A stretch of DNA of 64,000 bases from a bacterium (GCA_017405875.1 JAFQZM010000005.1:22433-86432); one strand, 5' to 3'. Shown: positions 17,507 to 25,571, counted from the first letter of the stretch. Made by a program: numbers and translations. Notes: a model not told the origin generated them from the sequence alone.

Positions 17507-18361
17507 TCATTTCGGTTGATTTAATTCCTGCAATTTACGGCGCAAAACATCCTTGTCTGGCAATTCCAACTAATATTGTGCTATCATCATCGGTGAAAGT
17601 GTGCGGCTCATAGCGTATTCAACCACTTCATCATTTTTGGATGCGCAGAGCAACAGTCCGACACTTGGATTCTCATCAGGTTTCTTAACCTGCCTATCCA
17701 ATCCCTCTAAATAAAAATCCATCTTGGAAACATATTCCGGTTTGAATTTTCCTTCTTTCAGTTCTATTGCCACAAGACAGTGAAGACTGCGATGAAAAAA
17801 TAGCAGGTCAATATGATAGTCATCACCTCCTACCTGTATCGGATATTCCTCGCCAACAAAGGTAAAATCTTTACCAAGTTCAATAATAAAGTTGCGCATT
17901 CCCTTTACCAGCGCCTTTCGAAAGTCGTTTTCCTGAAATGTTTCCGGCAGATTAAGAAATTCTACGACATAGGAATCGAGAAACGGGTTTTGTTGCGAAT
18001 GCAGCACTTCCGGCAGCAGATTGCCCTTGGAAAGCATGTAACGCTCGTAATAACTACTGTCCATCTGCCGTTCAAGTTGACGAGAACTATAACGTTCTTT
18101 AACGGCAAGTTGCATATAAAATTCGCGTTCTTCATCGCTTTTACTTCCTGACATTATAAGCAGATGATTTGTCCAACTCAATTGTGTCAGCAGTGCTGAC
18201 ACTTTTTCATTTCCGGCATAAATTTCATAAAACTGTTTCATACGGTAGAGTCCTCTGCGATTAAAACCTTTTATGCCCGGAAAAGATTGTTGAATATATT
18301 TAGAAAGGGAATCAATGTAGGCATCACCATAAGATGTCTCTTTTGATTTCCAAGATCGCAA
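17507..18361 (-). pseudogene. DUF1016/YhcG-type PD-(D/E)xK nuclease, truncated and interrupted
   Basis: The open frame 17570-18361 encodes 263 residues of a DUF1016 protein: the end of the N-terminal domain (GFNRRGLYRMKQFYE) and a YhcG-type nuclease domain (YHIDLLFFHRSLHCLVAIELK, with the D...ExK pattern). Two defects show. The first ~50-60 family residues are missing; the frame begins at a TTG beside a repeat. At 17570 a TAG follows SPMMIAQY, yet the same frame continues with LELPDKDVLRRKLQELNQPK to a TGA at 17507, which is the normal family C-terminus. A nonsense change has thus removed 20 residues. Activity is doubtful. Related intact genes act in phage defence or recombination. Confidence 0.8.
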
Positions 18362-18379
18362 TTTTGCATCTTGTTCCCC

Positions 18380-18430
18380 TTCCCCGATAAATTCAGGCTG
18401 TTTGTCGGAGCGCGGGCGGCTCGCCCGCAG
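18380..18430. repeat. 18-bp direct repeat, right copy, with GC-rich hairpin
   Basis: TTCCCCGATAAATTCAGG (18380-18397) is the partner of 17483-17500. It is followed by GTCGGAGCGCGGG (also at 15153) and by a hairpin with GCGGGC/GCCCGC arms (18412-18428). The block separates the DUF1016 pseudogene from the Mrr-type gene. Confidence 0.75.
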
Positions 18431-18505
18431 GGTTTTTGAGGTTTAGATTTCGCAGGATTTAAGGTTAGATAAAAGGCGGGAAATGGGCGCAAAGGTTTCG
18501 TGCAA

Positions 18506-19507
18506 TTAGAATTGGTTGCGAGTTTCATCCTCTGGCGGCACAGGAATATATACCATTTCTAGTGGAATTATTTTTTTGTATTTATCACTCAATTTATCGT
18601 AGTAGCGGAGAATCAACTCAACAAGTTCGGCTCCATTTATGCCCTTGATAATCGGAACACTTTCTAGATACTTCTTTGCGTTCGGTGTGTAATCAGACAA
18701 TGTAACAAACAATCCATAATCGCCTTCGCGCATTGCGCCTTTTAGAGATTGAATTGTTGATTCTTGAACCTTGCCATCTCCGCTCTTTACTTGCACTAGA
18801 ATACGAGGCGGGAATTCATCCTTGTAGGCTATAATATCAATACCTCTATCTCCCCCATGTTGAGAAACTTTAGCATTGTATCCCATAGCTTCGAGAAGAT
18901 CTTTTATAAATGGTTCAAGATCATACCCCTTCAGTTTGCGACTCAATTCTTTTAAAATAAAATCCTTGGTACTTTCTTTAATATCTTCTGCAGTTGTTCC
19001 TACGCTTTCATCTTCAGAATCGTCATCAACGCTATGTCTAAAACCATTGTCTAGTGCTGACAAATATTCATCTGCATAATTTTTTACCATAAAAAAAGAC
19101 ATTATCGAACCAATTTCATATAAAGCTCCCTGCGAAAAAGATGTGCGAGGAATATGCTTTAACCATTTCACCTTTCTTCTATGCACATATTTCACATCAG
19201 AATTTTCAAAATAGTAGTCACTTTCAATAATGCCAATATTAATCATGCGGTCTGTTTTAGACGGAAAAACTACACAATCTCCGATTTTGACATCATACAG
19301 AAATCTAAAAAGCTTTCCGGCAGCCGAAGGCACCGATCCTTTCTTGGTATCAGGATAGGTTTCAATAAAATGAGCCTTAAAAGCCTCTCGAGTACCCTCA
19401 ATTTTTGTAAGATCTCCAAATTTTTTCGATCCAACAGCTATAATATTTTTTGAAAGAAACAAATTGTCGTCATACGTATGAACTCCCCAAACCCTTCTTT
19501 CTTCCAT
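18506..19507 (-). CDS. Mrr-type restriction endonuclease
   Basis: 333 residues. The C-terminal half is an Mrr-type PD-(D/E)xK nuclease: EPFIKDLLEAMGYNAKV, then HGGDRGIDII and ILVQVKSG, giving the D...QxK catalytic set with a beta strand between. The N-terminal ~150 residues (VWGVHTYDDNL start) form a separate domain, plausibly a reader of modified bases as in other two-domain type IV enzymes; this part is inferred. An acidic linker joins them. AAGGAG precedes the ATG. It lies 38 bp downstream of the type IIG gene on the same strand, so cotranscription is possible. Confidence 0.85.
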   Translation of the reverse strand: MEERRVWGVHTYDDNLFLSKNIIAVGSKKFGDLTKIEGTREAFKAHFIETYPDTKKGSVPSAAGKLFRFLYDVKIGDCVVFPSKTDRMINIGIIESDYYFENSDVKYVHRRKVKWLKHIPRTSFSQGALYEIGSIMSFFMVKNYADEYLSALDNGFRHSVDDDSEDESVGTTAEDIKESTKDFILKELSRKLKGYDLEPFIKDLLEAMGYNAKVSQHGGDRGIDIIAYKDEFPPRILVQVKSGDGKVQESTIQSLKGAMREGDYGLFVTLSDYTPNAKKYLESVPIIKGINGAELVELILRYYDKLSDKYKKIIPLEMVYIPVPPEDETRNQF

Positions 19508-19545
19508 AATAATTTCTCCTTAAAAGCTGTGTTTTAGCATCACTA

Positions 19546-21957
19546 TTATTTCAAAAACCCGTATTCATAGACTTTTTCGGCGATTTTTGCGGCGAGGACT
19601 TTCATTTTTGCACGTAAATCCGTTATCAAAGCGGTATATTTTTCATCTTCGGAACTTGCATTCATTTTGCCGTTCTTTTCGCCCTGAAAATATTTTCTGA
19701 TATCGTAAAAAGCCGCGTCTGGATTGGCGTTTTTCTGCGCATGATAATATTTCCAAAGTTCGCGCCCGGCATCGAAAACCGCTTGTGCTTCCTCGGAAAA
19801 GACCATTTTTCCTGAAAATTTATCGGTTTCAATCTCAAAAAGAGAGCCTTGAACATCTTCGCCATTTTCCTTAATTTTCCCTGCAATAAAATCGCTCATA
19901 AAGTGGAATTTGAAAGCTTTTTTGCAGCCGATTTTCTGTTCTGTGAACGGAATCCAGTGATTTTCAGCATGCTCTGATGAAATATTATTTTTTCCGTGAA
20001 ACAACGTAAAAACGAGACAGTCGGACTGAAATTCAAAATCGGTTTTCCAGCCGTCATTCGGATACAAAAACTGATCATTGTGATTAAGCCAAGTGTGTTC
20101 TATACAATGGCGAACCGCAAAATAAATACAAATTTCTAAAATATTTTTTGTAGTTACTTGAGTGCCGCGCGGAACAGGCAACTGTGATTTGTCATTGACT
20201 ATGTAATTAGTACTGTTGTGTTGGAAATCCGCCCCGTTTGCATACATATAACCAATATTTTTTTCATTTGTCCGGTTTCTGGTTTCAATTATCCAGTCAT
20301 TGATCGAACAAAAATCTTGCATCACAGCAAATTTTCTCTTCTGTAAAAAAGAACCATTTTCATCGAAAATATCTGCTTGTGTTTCGGAAAAAATCTCTTT
20401 TTCAGCTGTATCCCAAACAAAAAAACCTATTGGAAACCGCCCTTTTACATTATCGAAAGTCCAAGCCGGAACAGCTAACATTTTTAAAAGTTTAGCCTGA
20501 AAAACATTTCTGAATCTTTCAAAATTCGGGGCTTGAAGAATTTTTAATGTTGAAAAATTCGCCAATATGCAGTTGGAAATTTCCGAATAAATTCGGATAA
20601 AAAATTGTGCAAACAACTCCCTTCCTGCAATTCCGATTGTTTCGAGATATTGTTTATAGGTTTTTTGTTTTACAGCGACATCTGTTCTGTTTTGCCCAGT
20701 CCCGTTTATTGTTCTTGCGTTCGCCGCTTCCGCATACGGCGGATTGATATAGATCACGAGTTTTTTTCTTTTCTCCTCGTCGTTGACGATTTTTCTCAAT
20801 TCTTCCGGCAACTTATCAAAATCGTCGTTCAAAAAGTCAAACTGAAAAATGTGGTTTTCAAACATATTCCAGCCGTTGTGAACGCGGTCAACCATGACAT
20901 CAACATCGGCTTTATCAAGTGTCGAAGCCCAGACATTGCGGTAATTCGTTAGACCGTTGAGCAGGTTCCCGGTTCCTGCGCAGCAATCCCAAATATAGTA
21001 TTCATCCTGCCAGTTTTCGCCCAAAACAGCGGCAAGATATTCCTGCGACTTCTCAACCCAGATTTTCGGCGTAAAAAACGAGCCTTTTCTTTCTCGGATA
21101 TCCTGCGGAACAAGCAGATCGCGCCTGCCAATGATGTAATCCCAGTATTCTTCTTTCGGCGGACGCTTATAGATCGCCCAAAATTCCCGATGAGCCTTCT
21201 GGTCATCCTTGAATCCGACTTCTTTTACAGTAAAAATCCCTGATTCATCAATGGTTTTAGCCAATTCGTATTTTGTGTTTTTCAGCACGACGAAAAGATT
21301 GTCTTTAAGAGAGTTGTTGTTTTCCGAAAGCAAGTCAGCCAAAAAGAAATCTGCTGAAATTATTCCGGTTTTATTTACGGTTTCCCAATCTATCGCGATA
21401 GAATCTTTGACCTTTGCAAGCCACTTCTGAAAAACTGCCGGAAAATTGTTTTTCGTAACATTTACTTTGCCGCCGCCGCCTTTTTCCAGCTTTTTTATGA
21501 ATTTTTTAAGTTCCTTGGAATCGGTGTCGTAGTAGTAAAGAGTTTTGTTTTCTTCAAGCGTTTTTTTGCAGAGTTCATAAAGCCGCTTAAATTCAGGTGT
21601 TTCATGATTTGACGGCGCGACATTCCAGTTAAAATCGTTTCTGTTGAACACTTCCTGAATGTTGTAATATTCAATGAAAGCAAATTTTTCACCGTCAAAC
21701 GCTCCGATATAAGGCGGCGGCATATAGCCTTTGTCTTTTTGATTTCCTATTGTCAGAATCAGTTGGACAAAACTTTTTAAGATATCGCTCTTTCCTTTTT
21801 TTGCTTCAGCCCAAAGCACGGAAGAATACTCTGGAACGCCTTGAGGCAACACCACAACAAAATCGATATTTCCCAATACCGTGCAAGAATAATCGCCGAA
21901 AAAATCTTCGCGAACCGCGTTTTTAAGAGCTTCTTCTCGTAAATTCAGGTAATTCAT
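19546..21957 (-). CDS. Type IIG restriction enzyme (fused endonuclease and N6-adenine methylase)
   Basis: 803 residues that look like a single-chain restriction-modification enzyme. The N-terminal domain has a PD-(D/E)xK pattern (IDFVVVLP then LWAEAKKGKSD). A helical linker leads to the methylase: SAM motif I WDCCAGTGNLL near residue 325 and catalytic motif IV YINPPYAE near residue 405, typical of N6-adenine methyltransferases. The C-terminal ~350 residues contain the likely target-recognition region. GAGGAG precedes the ATG. No separate specificity subunit is present. The Mrr-type gene follows downstream. The target sequence cannot be predicted. Confidence 0.88.
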   Translation of the reverse strand: MNYLNLREEALKNAVREDFFGDYSCTVLGNIDFVVVLPQGVPEYSSVLWAEAKKGKSDILKSFVQLILTIGNQKDKGYMPPPYIGAFDGEKFAFIEYYNIQEVFNRNDFNWNVAPSNHETPEFKRLYELCKKTLEENKTLYYYDTDSKELKKFIKKLEKGGGGKVNVTKNNFPAVFQKWLAKVKDSIAIDWETVNKTGIISADFFLADLLSENNNSLKDNLFVVLKNTKYELAKTIDESGIFTVKEVGFKDDQKAHREFWAIYKRPPKEEYWDYIIGRRDLLVPQDIRERKGSFFTPKIWVEKSQEYLAAVLGENWQDEYYIWDCCAGTGNLLNGLTNYRNVWASTLDKADVDVMVDRVHNGWNMFENHIFQFDFLNDDFDKLPEELRKIVNDEEKRKKLVIYINPPYAEAANARTINGTGQNRTDVAVKQKTYKQYLETIGIAGRELFAQFFIRIYSEISNCILANFSTLKILQAPNFERFRNVFQAKLLKMLAVPAWTFDNVKGRFPIGFFVWDTAEKEIFSETQADIFDENGSFLQKRKFAVMQDFCSINDWIIETRNRTNEKNIGYMYANGADFQHNSTNYIVNDKSQLPVPRGTQVTTKNILEICIYFAVRHCIEHTWLNHNDQFLYPNDGWKTDFEFQSDCLVFTLFHGKNNISSEHAENHWIPFTEQKIGCKKAFKFHFMSDFIAGKIKENGEDVQGSLFEIETDKFSGKMVFSEEAQAVFDAGRELWKYYHAQKNANPDAAFYDIRKYFQGEKNGKMNASSEDEKYTALITDLRAKMKVLAAKIAEKVYEYGFLK

Positions 21958-21997
21958 TGAATCTCCTCTTTTTTGCCGCCAACCAAACTGTTCCGCA

Positions 21998-22068
21998 CTA
22001 TACCCAAACCACCGCTCTTTTCAAGTAATAACTACTTAATTTTATTGAATAATTTTCTAATTTTAATC
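21998..22068. repeat. ~70-bp direct repeat, left copy, before ORF6N gene
   Basis: The stretch begins TACCCAAACCACCGCTC and ends TTTTCTAATTTTAATC. It matches 23373-23442 in the same orientation with only a few differences. The two copies bracket the ORF6N gene (about 1.37 kb apart). Confidence 0.85.
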
Positions 22069-22155
22069 TATGCAGAGTTAAATAAAAACGCTTGACTTTG
22101 AGGCGTGTTTTTAAATACTACTTTATAATTTAAAGATTGACATTAGATTTTTACA

Positions 22156-22197
22156 TTGACATTGTTGCGTGAATATTTATTATCTGTTTGCAAACAG
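22156..22197 (+). promoter_or_regulatory. Promoter and palindromic operator of the ORF6N gene
   Basis: -35 TTGACA at 22156-22161, 16-bp spacer, -10 TATTAT at 22178-22183, followed at once by the perfect 14-bp palindrome CTGTTTGCAAACAG (22184-22197) over the expected start of transcription. This placement suits repression; autoregulation by the ORF6N protein is an inference. Confidence 0.7.
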
Positions 22198-22215
22198 TTT
22201 ATTTGGTAAAACGAT

Positions 22216-23298
22216 ATGGAAAATGATATTGTGATTCACAACGAAACAGACTTGCAGTCAAAGATTTACACCATTCGAGGCATGAAGGTGATGCTCGACT
22301 CTGATCTGGCTGAAATTTATGGTTATTCAGTCAAGGCTTTCAATCAGCAAGTCAAGAATAACATTGAGAAATTTGACGAAGATTTTCGCTTTCAGCTGAC
22401 AAAAGATGAGTATCATTCAATCCTAAGGTGCAAAAATTGCACCTTAGAAAATCAGGATGAGATTCTAAGGTCAAAAATTTTGACCTTAGAAAACAAAGAA
22501 TCTGAAGTTATTGAAGAAGGTCAAAACTTGAAGTCAAAATTTTTGACTTCAAGTTGGGGAGGTGTGAGAAAACTTCCATACGCTTTCACAGAACAAGGAA
22601 TTTACATGCTGATGACCGTTCTCAAAGGTGATTTGGCTACCCGACAAAGCAAAATATTGATCCGACTTTTCAAAGGAATGAAGGATTTTATCGTCGATAG
22701 CGGAAATCTTATCGGACAGAGTGAAGGTGCAAAACTCGCAATTCAGACTTCGCAAAACACGAAAGATATTGCTATAATAAAGGAAACTATGGTTACAAAA
22801 GCCGAATTAACCGATTTTATGAAACTTTTCGACACGGGAATCAGAAACGAAGAAATACTGATTCTTGACGGTGAGCCGTTCAAAGCTGATTTTGCGTATC
22901 AGAAAATCTATGAAACTGCAGAGCATAGCATCATTGTAATCGACGATTATTTGGGATTGAAAACTCTGCGCCATCTCGCAAGTGCGAAAAGCGGGGTTCA
23001 AATCACGATAATCAGTGACAACAAAGGAAAGAATCCATTGAAACTCACCGAATACAACGATTTTTTGAAGGAATATCCTGAAGTAAAAATCAAATTTATC
23101 GCTTCTCTTGGCAGAATCCACGACAGATATATCGCAATTGATTTCGGAACAAAAAACGAAAAACTCTATCACTGCGGCGCATCCAGCAAAGACGCAGGGC
23201 GCAGAATCACAACAATCTTAGAAATCAAAGGAATCGCCGATTACAGGACAACACTTGAATCACTGCTTTCAAACAGAGAACTGAAACTGAATTTGTGA
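22216..23298 (+). CDS. ORF6N-domain protein with PLD-like C-terminal domain
   Basis: 360 residues. The N-terminal ORF6N (phage KilA-N relative, putative DNA-binding) domain spans about residues 12-150: KIYTIRGMKVMLDSDLAEIYG, NNIEKFDEDFRFQLT, then LPYAFTEQGIYML. It is interrupted by three related units (ILRCKNCTLEN, ILRSKILTLEN, NLKSKFLTSS; residues ~70-115), each encoded by a DNA palindrome. The C-terminal half (from about residue 210) ends with HDRYIAID and GASSKDAG, an HxRx4D variant of the phospholipase-D-like HKD signature. Such proteins are typical of prophages and defence islands. Its own promoter has a palindrome at the start site, and ~70-bp direct repeats flank it. Confidence 0.85.
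   Translation: MENDIVIHNETDLQSKIYTIRGMKVMLDSDLAEIYGYSVKAFNQQVKNNIEKFDEDFRFQLTKDEYHSILRCKNCTLENQDEILRSKILTLENKESEVIEEGQNLKSKFLTSSWGGVRKLPYAFTEQGIYMLMTVLKGDLATRQSKILIRLFKGMKDFIVDSGNLIGQSEGAKLAIQTSQNTKDIAIIKETMVTKAELTDFMKLFDTGIRNEEILILDGEPFKADFAYQKIYETAEHSIIVIDDYLGLKTLRHLASAKSGVQITIISDNKGKNPLKLTEYNDFLKEYPEVKIKFIASLGRIHDRYIAIDFGTKNEKLYHCGASSKDAGRRITTILEIKGIADYRTTLESLLSNRELKLNL
22423..22555. repeat. Three palindromes inside the ORF6N coding sequence
   Basis: Palindrome 1: 22423-22447, 11-bp arms (CTAAGGTGCAA / TTGCACCTTAG), 3-base centre. Palindrome 2: 22463-22491, 14-bp perfect arms starting TTCTAAGGTCAAAA. Palindrome 3: 22525-22555, 15-bp perfect arms starting AACTTGAAGTCAAAA. Units share the core but differ at several positions, and each difference is matched in the opposite arm. 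Confidence 0.9.
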
Positions 23299-23372
23299 TT
23301 TTCCTGAAAAATGCAAGTTAAAAAATGCGGCATTATCACCGTAAATCCTTGTTTTTTCCGACATTTCCTCCA

Positions 23373-23442
23373 CCATACCCCAAACCCCCGCTCTTTTCAA
23401 GTAATAACTGTTTAATTTTATTGAATAATTTTCTAATTTTTA
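23373..23442. repeat. ~70-bp direct repeat, right copy, after ORF6N gene
   Basis: Partner of 21998-22068. The shared part includes TAATTTTATTGAATAATTTT and the preceding CGCTCTTTTCAAGTAATAAC. It lies in the gap between the ORF6N gene and the PIN-toxin gene; nothing else is recognised in that 213-bp gap. Confidence 0.85.
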
Positions 23443-23512
23443 TCCAAGAAGAATCAAAGAAAACGATGCGTTTTTGCGATTGGTTTTAGCGCGGAATTTA
23501 ATTCGGAATATC

Positions 23513-23935
23513 TTAAAGTATAGAGAGCTGTTCCAAAGCTTTATCGATACTAATTGCCGGAACTTTTGATTTAGTGAAATCTCTAATGTTTTCTGTGACG
23601 ATATAATCCAATGCAGCATTTTCGGCGCATTTCATCTGCAAACCGTCTTCGAGGTCGAAGAAAGCCGGATCATTCAGCACTTCCAAGAAATCATCCTGTT
23701 CTTCCGCAATCACTTGGAAGTTGGAAACAATCAGAAGTAAGAACTCTCTTCTGTCTTCAACAGAATAAAATTTTCTCGTTATGTAAAAAATATCTGTTAG
23801 AGAATGAGCAGAAACAAAACCGTTCAAATTACCAAGCAGGCACTCTTTTACAAGCAGGAATGCTTTCTCGTGGAATGAATTCGAGGGAATCAGATAGTCA
23901 AGAAGAATATTCGTGTCAAAGAAAAAATTTTTCAT
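23513..23935 (-). CDS. PIN-domain toxin, VapC-type
   Basis: 140-residue PIN-domain ribonuclease. The acidic active-site residues are visible in FFFDTNILLDYL (first Asp), SLTDIFYI, the DLEDGLQMKCAENAALDYIVT stretch and TENIRDF. The ATG overlaps the stop of the antitoxin gene by 4 bp (ATGA), the usual antitoxin-first order with coupled translation. PIN toxins of this type cleave tRNA or other RNA; the target here is unknown. Confidence 0.88.
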   Translation of the reverse strand: MKNFFFDTNILLDYLIPSNSFHEKAFLLVKECLLGNLNGFVSAHSLTDIFYITRKFYSVEDRREFLLLIVSNFQVIAEEQDDFLEVLNDPAFFDLEDGLQMKCAENAALDYIVTENIRDFTKSKVPAISIDKALEQLSIL

Positions 23936-24294
23936 GCTCCATACTTCTCATCAAGATATTCGAGGAATTCTTTTTTTGCATCGAAATCTGCGGGAACTTG
24001 CAAACTTCCTTTAAATTTCTCAAACAACGCCATCGCTTCTTCTTTTGACATGTGCTCCATGGCACGAAGTTCTTCAAGAGTTTTCGTGACTGTGCGCCCC
24101 TGTTTCGTCTCTTCCACCGAGCGTTCAAGTTTCGCAATATAAGCTGATCTGCTGAGCTCGTTGTATTCAGCTTCAGAAAGCAGAACAACATTCTGATTCT
24201 TCGGGCGCGAGATCAAAATGACTTCACCGCCGAAAGCCTTGGCACAGACATCTTTAAAATTCGTTTTCACATCGACTGCCCTTAACGCGATCAT
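23932..24294 (-). CDS. Phd/YefM-type antitoxin
   Basis: 120 residues from the ATG at 24294, which has TTGGAGG upstream. The N-terminal MIALRAVDVKTNFKDVCAKA and ILISRPKNQNVVLLSEAEYNEL are the Phd/YefM DNA-binding fold. The C-terminal half is charged and would wrap the PIN toxin. The frame is open to 24384, but those codons lie upstream of the promoter and are not translated. Phd/YefM antitoxins normally repress their own promoter; the imperfect repeat AGATGCTAAAATAGATGCTG over the -10 may be the operator. Confidence 0.88.
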   Translation of the reverse strand: MIALRAVDVKTNFKDVCAKAFGGEVILISRPKNQNVVLLSEAEYNELSRSAYIAKLERSVEETKQGRTVTKTLEELRAMEHMSKEEAMALFEKFKGSLQVPADFDAKKEFLEYLDEKYGA

Positions 24295-24328
24295 TTTAGC
24301 CTCCAAAAAGATACGTTTTTCAGCATCT

Positions 24329-24357
24329 ATTTTAGCATCTAAAAAAGTATTTGTCAA
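24329..24357 (-). promoter_or_regulatory. Promoter of the toxin-antitoxin operon
   Basis: Minus strand: -35 TTGACA at 24357-24352, 17-bp spacer, -10 TAAAAT at 24334-24329. AGATGCT occurs twice around the -10. Confidence 0.75.
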
Positions 24358-24462
24358 TGCAGCCTCCGTCAAACAATCGATCAAGCAACAAAAATATTCT
24401 AAAAATTAATTTTCAAAAGTCAAATTATTTTCAAATTTCTGATTCAAATACAACATTTTAAT

Positions 24463-24556
24463 TTGATATTTATTTGAAAATATTTATTATTGGATTACAA
24501 CAAGTTTATTTAGAGAAACGAGATGGAAAATGAAATTGGAAATTACAATTTGTGAC
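24463..24556 (+). pseudogene. Relic 5' end of a second ORF6N gene
   Basis: This stretch matches the promoter and first codons of the ORF6N gene at 22.2 kb. It has -35 TTGATA at 24463-24468, 16-bp spacer, -10 TATTAT at 24485-24490, then a shared AGTTTATTT...AAACGA.ATGGAAAATGA segment. The frame from the ATG at 24523 reads MENEIGNYNL and stops at 24553-24555. No further homology is seen. The operator palindrome is decayed. The rest of the 24.3-24.7 kb gap holds the toxin-antitoxin promoter and the fic operator. Confidence 0.7.
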
Positions 24557-24601
24557 ATCCAATCCTGATAAAATGGGATTTCAATAAAAAACCTCATTTT
24601 C

Positions 24602-24660
24602 TTGCCGGTATCGGCAAAAAAGTTGCTTTTTGAGCTTTTTTGATAAAAATCTTGCCGATA
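24602..24660. promoter_or_regulatory. Operator-like palindrome upstream of the second fic gene
   Basis: TTGCCGGTATCGGCAA (24602-24617) is a perfect inverted repeat with 6-bp arms; a further half-site TTGCCGATA is at 24652-24660, just before the GAGGTG ribosome site. The gene product carries its own helix-turn-helix, so autorepression is plausible. Confidence 0.6.
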
Positions 24661-24686
24661 GAGGCTCATTTTTCAAAGAGGTGCCT

Positions 24687-25571
24687 ATGGAATATATTTC
24701 AGTTGCGGAATTTGCCGAAAAATTCGGAATCAGTGAGCGGACAGCGCGAAACTACTGTGCGACAGGAAAAATAGAAGGAGCTTTTCTTACCGGAAAAACG
24801 TGGAATATCCCTGCCGATGCAGCTTTACCTAAACGCGCAAAAACAATAAAGGTTTCTCCGCTTCTTGCCGTGCTCAGAGATCAGAAAGAGTCGAAACTCA
24901 AAGGTGGCATTTATCACCGCACGCAGATAGATTTCACCTATAATTCGAATCACATCGAGGGAAGCCGTCTCACGAAGGAACAGACGCGCTTTATTTATGA
25001 GACCGACACTCTCGGTTTTGCCTCAGCTAACACGCGAATTGACGATATTATGGAAACCGTCAATCATTTCAGGTGCATAGATTATGTTATCGACCACGCC
25101 ACAGACAAAATCACCGAGTCGCACATAAAACAGCTTCATCTCATTCTTAAAAACAATACTTCAGACAGTCAGAAGTCGTGGTTTGCAGTCGGCGACTACA
25201 AGCGGATCGCGAACGAGGTAGGTTTGGAAGAGACGGTCGCGCCGGATGATGTGGCACGCCACATCAAAGCACTGCTTGCCGGTTACTATGCGAAAAAGAG
25301 CCCCGATTTTAACGATATTCTCGATTTTCATGTCCGTTTTGAAAGGATCCACCCTTTTCAGGACGGAAACGGGCGTGTCGGCAGACTGCTCATTTTCTGG
25401 CAGTGCCTTCAGGCTGGGATCGTGCCGTTTGTCATCACGGAAGAACTGCGTCTTTACTATTACCGCGGTCTTCAGAACTGGGGAAAAACTAATGCGTATT
25501 TGCGCGACACCTGCCTTTCAGCACAGGATAACTATAAGATTTTGTTAGATTATTTTAAGATCAAGTACTGA
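24687..25571 (+). CDS. Fic family protein with N-terminal helix-turn-helix
   Basis: 294 residues from the ATG at 24687 (MEYISVAEFAEK), which has GAGGTG upstream; the longer frame from 24630 would cross the operator half-site. The N-terminal ~45 residues form a MerR-like helix-turn-helix (FGISERTARNYCATGKIEG). The inhibitory motif SNHIEG is at residues 87-92 and the Fic motif HPFQDGNGRVGR has its histidine at 222, so this is also an autoinhibited class II type. It is not closely similar to the Fic protein at 15.2-16.3 kb. The DNA-binding domain on the same chain suggests it senses a state and controls its own promoter. Confidence 0.87.
   Translation: MEYISVAEFAEKFGISERTARNYCATGKIEGAFLTGKTWNIPADAALPKRAKTIKVSPLLAVLRDQKESKLKGGIYHRTQIDFTYNSNHIEGSRLTKEQTRFIYETDTLGFASANTRIDDIMETVNHFRCIDYVIDHATDKITESHIKQLHLILKNNTSDSQKSWFAVGDYKRIANEVGLEETVAPDDVARHIKALLAGYYAKKSPDFNDILDFHVRFERIHPFQDGNGRVGRLLIFWQCLQAGIVPFVITEELRLYYYRGLQNWGKTNAYLRDTCLSAQDNYKILLDYFKIKY

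Noticed and set aside
24295..24384. Longer antitoxin with start at 24384
   Set aside because: The extra codons lie upstream of and within the promoter; the family start MIALRAVDV has GGAGG.
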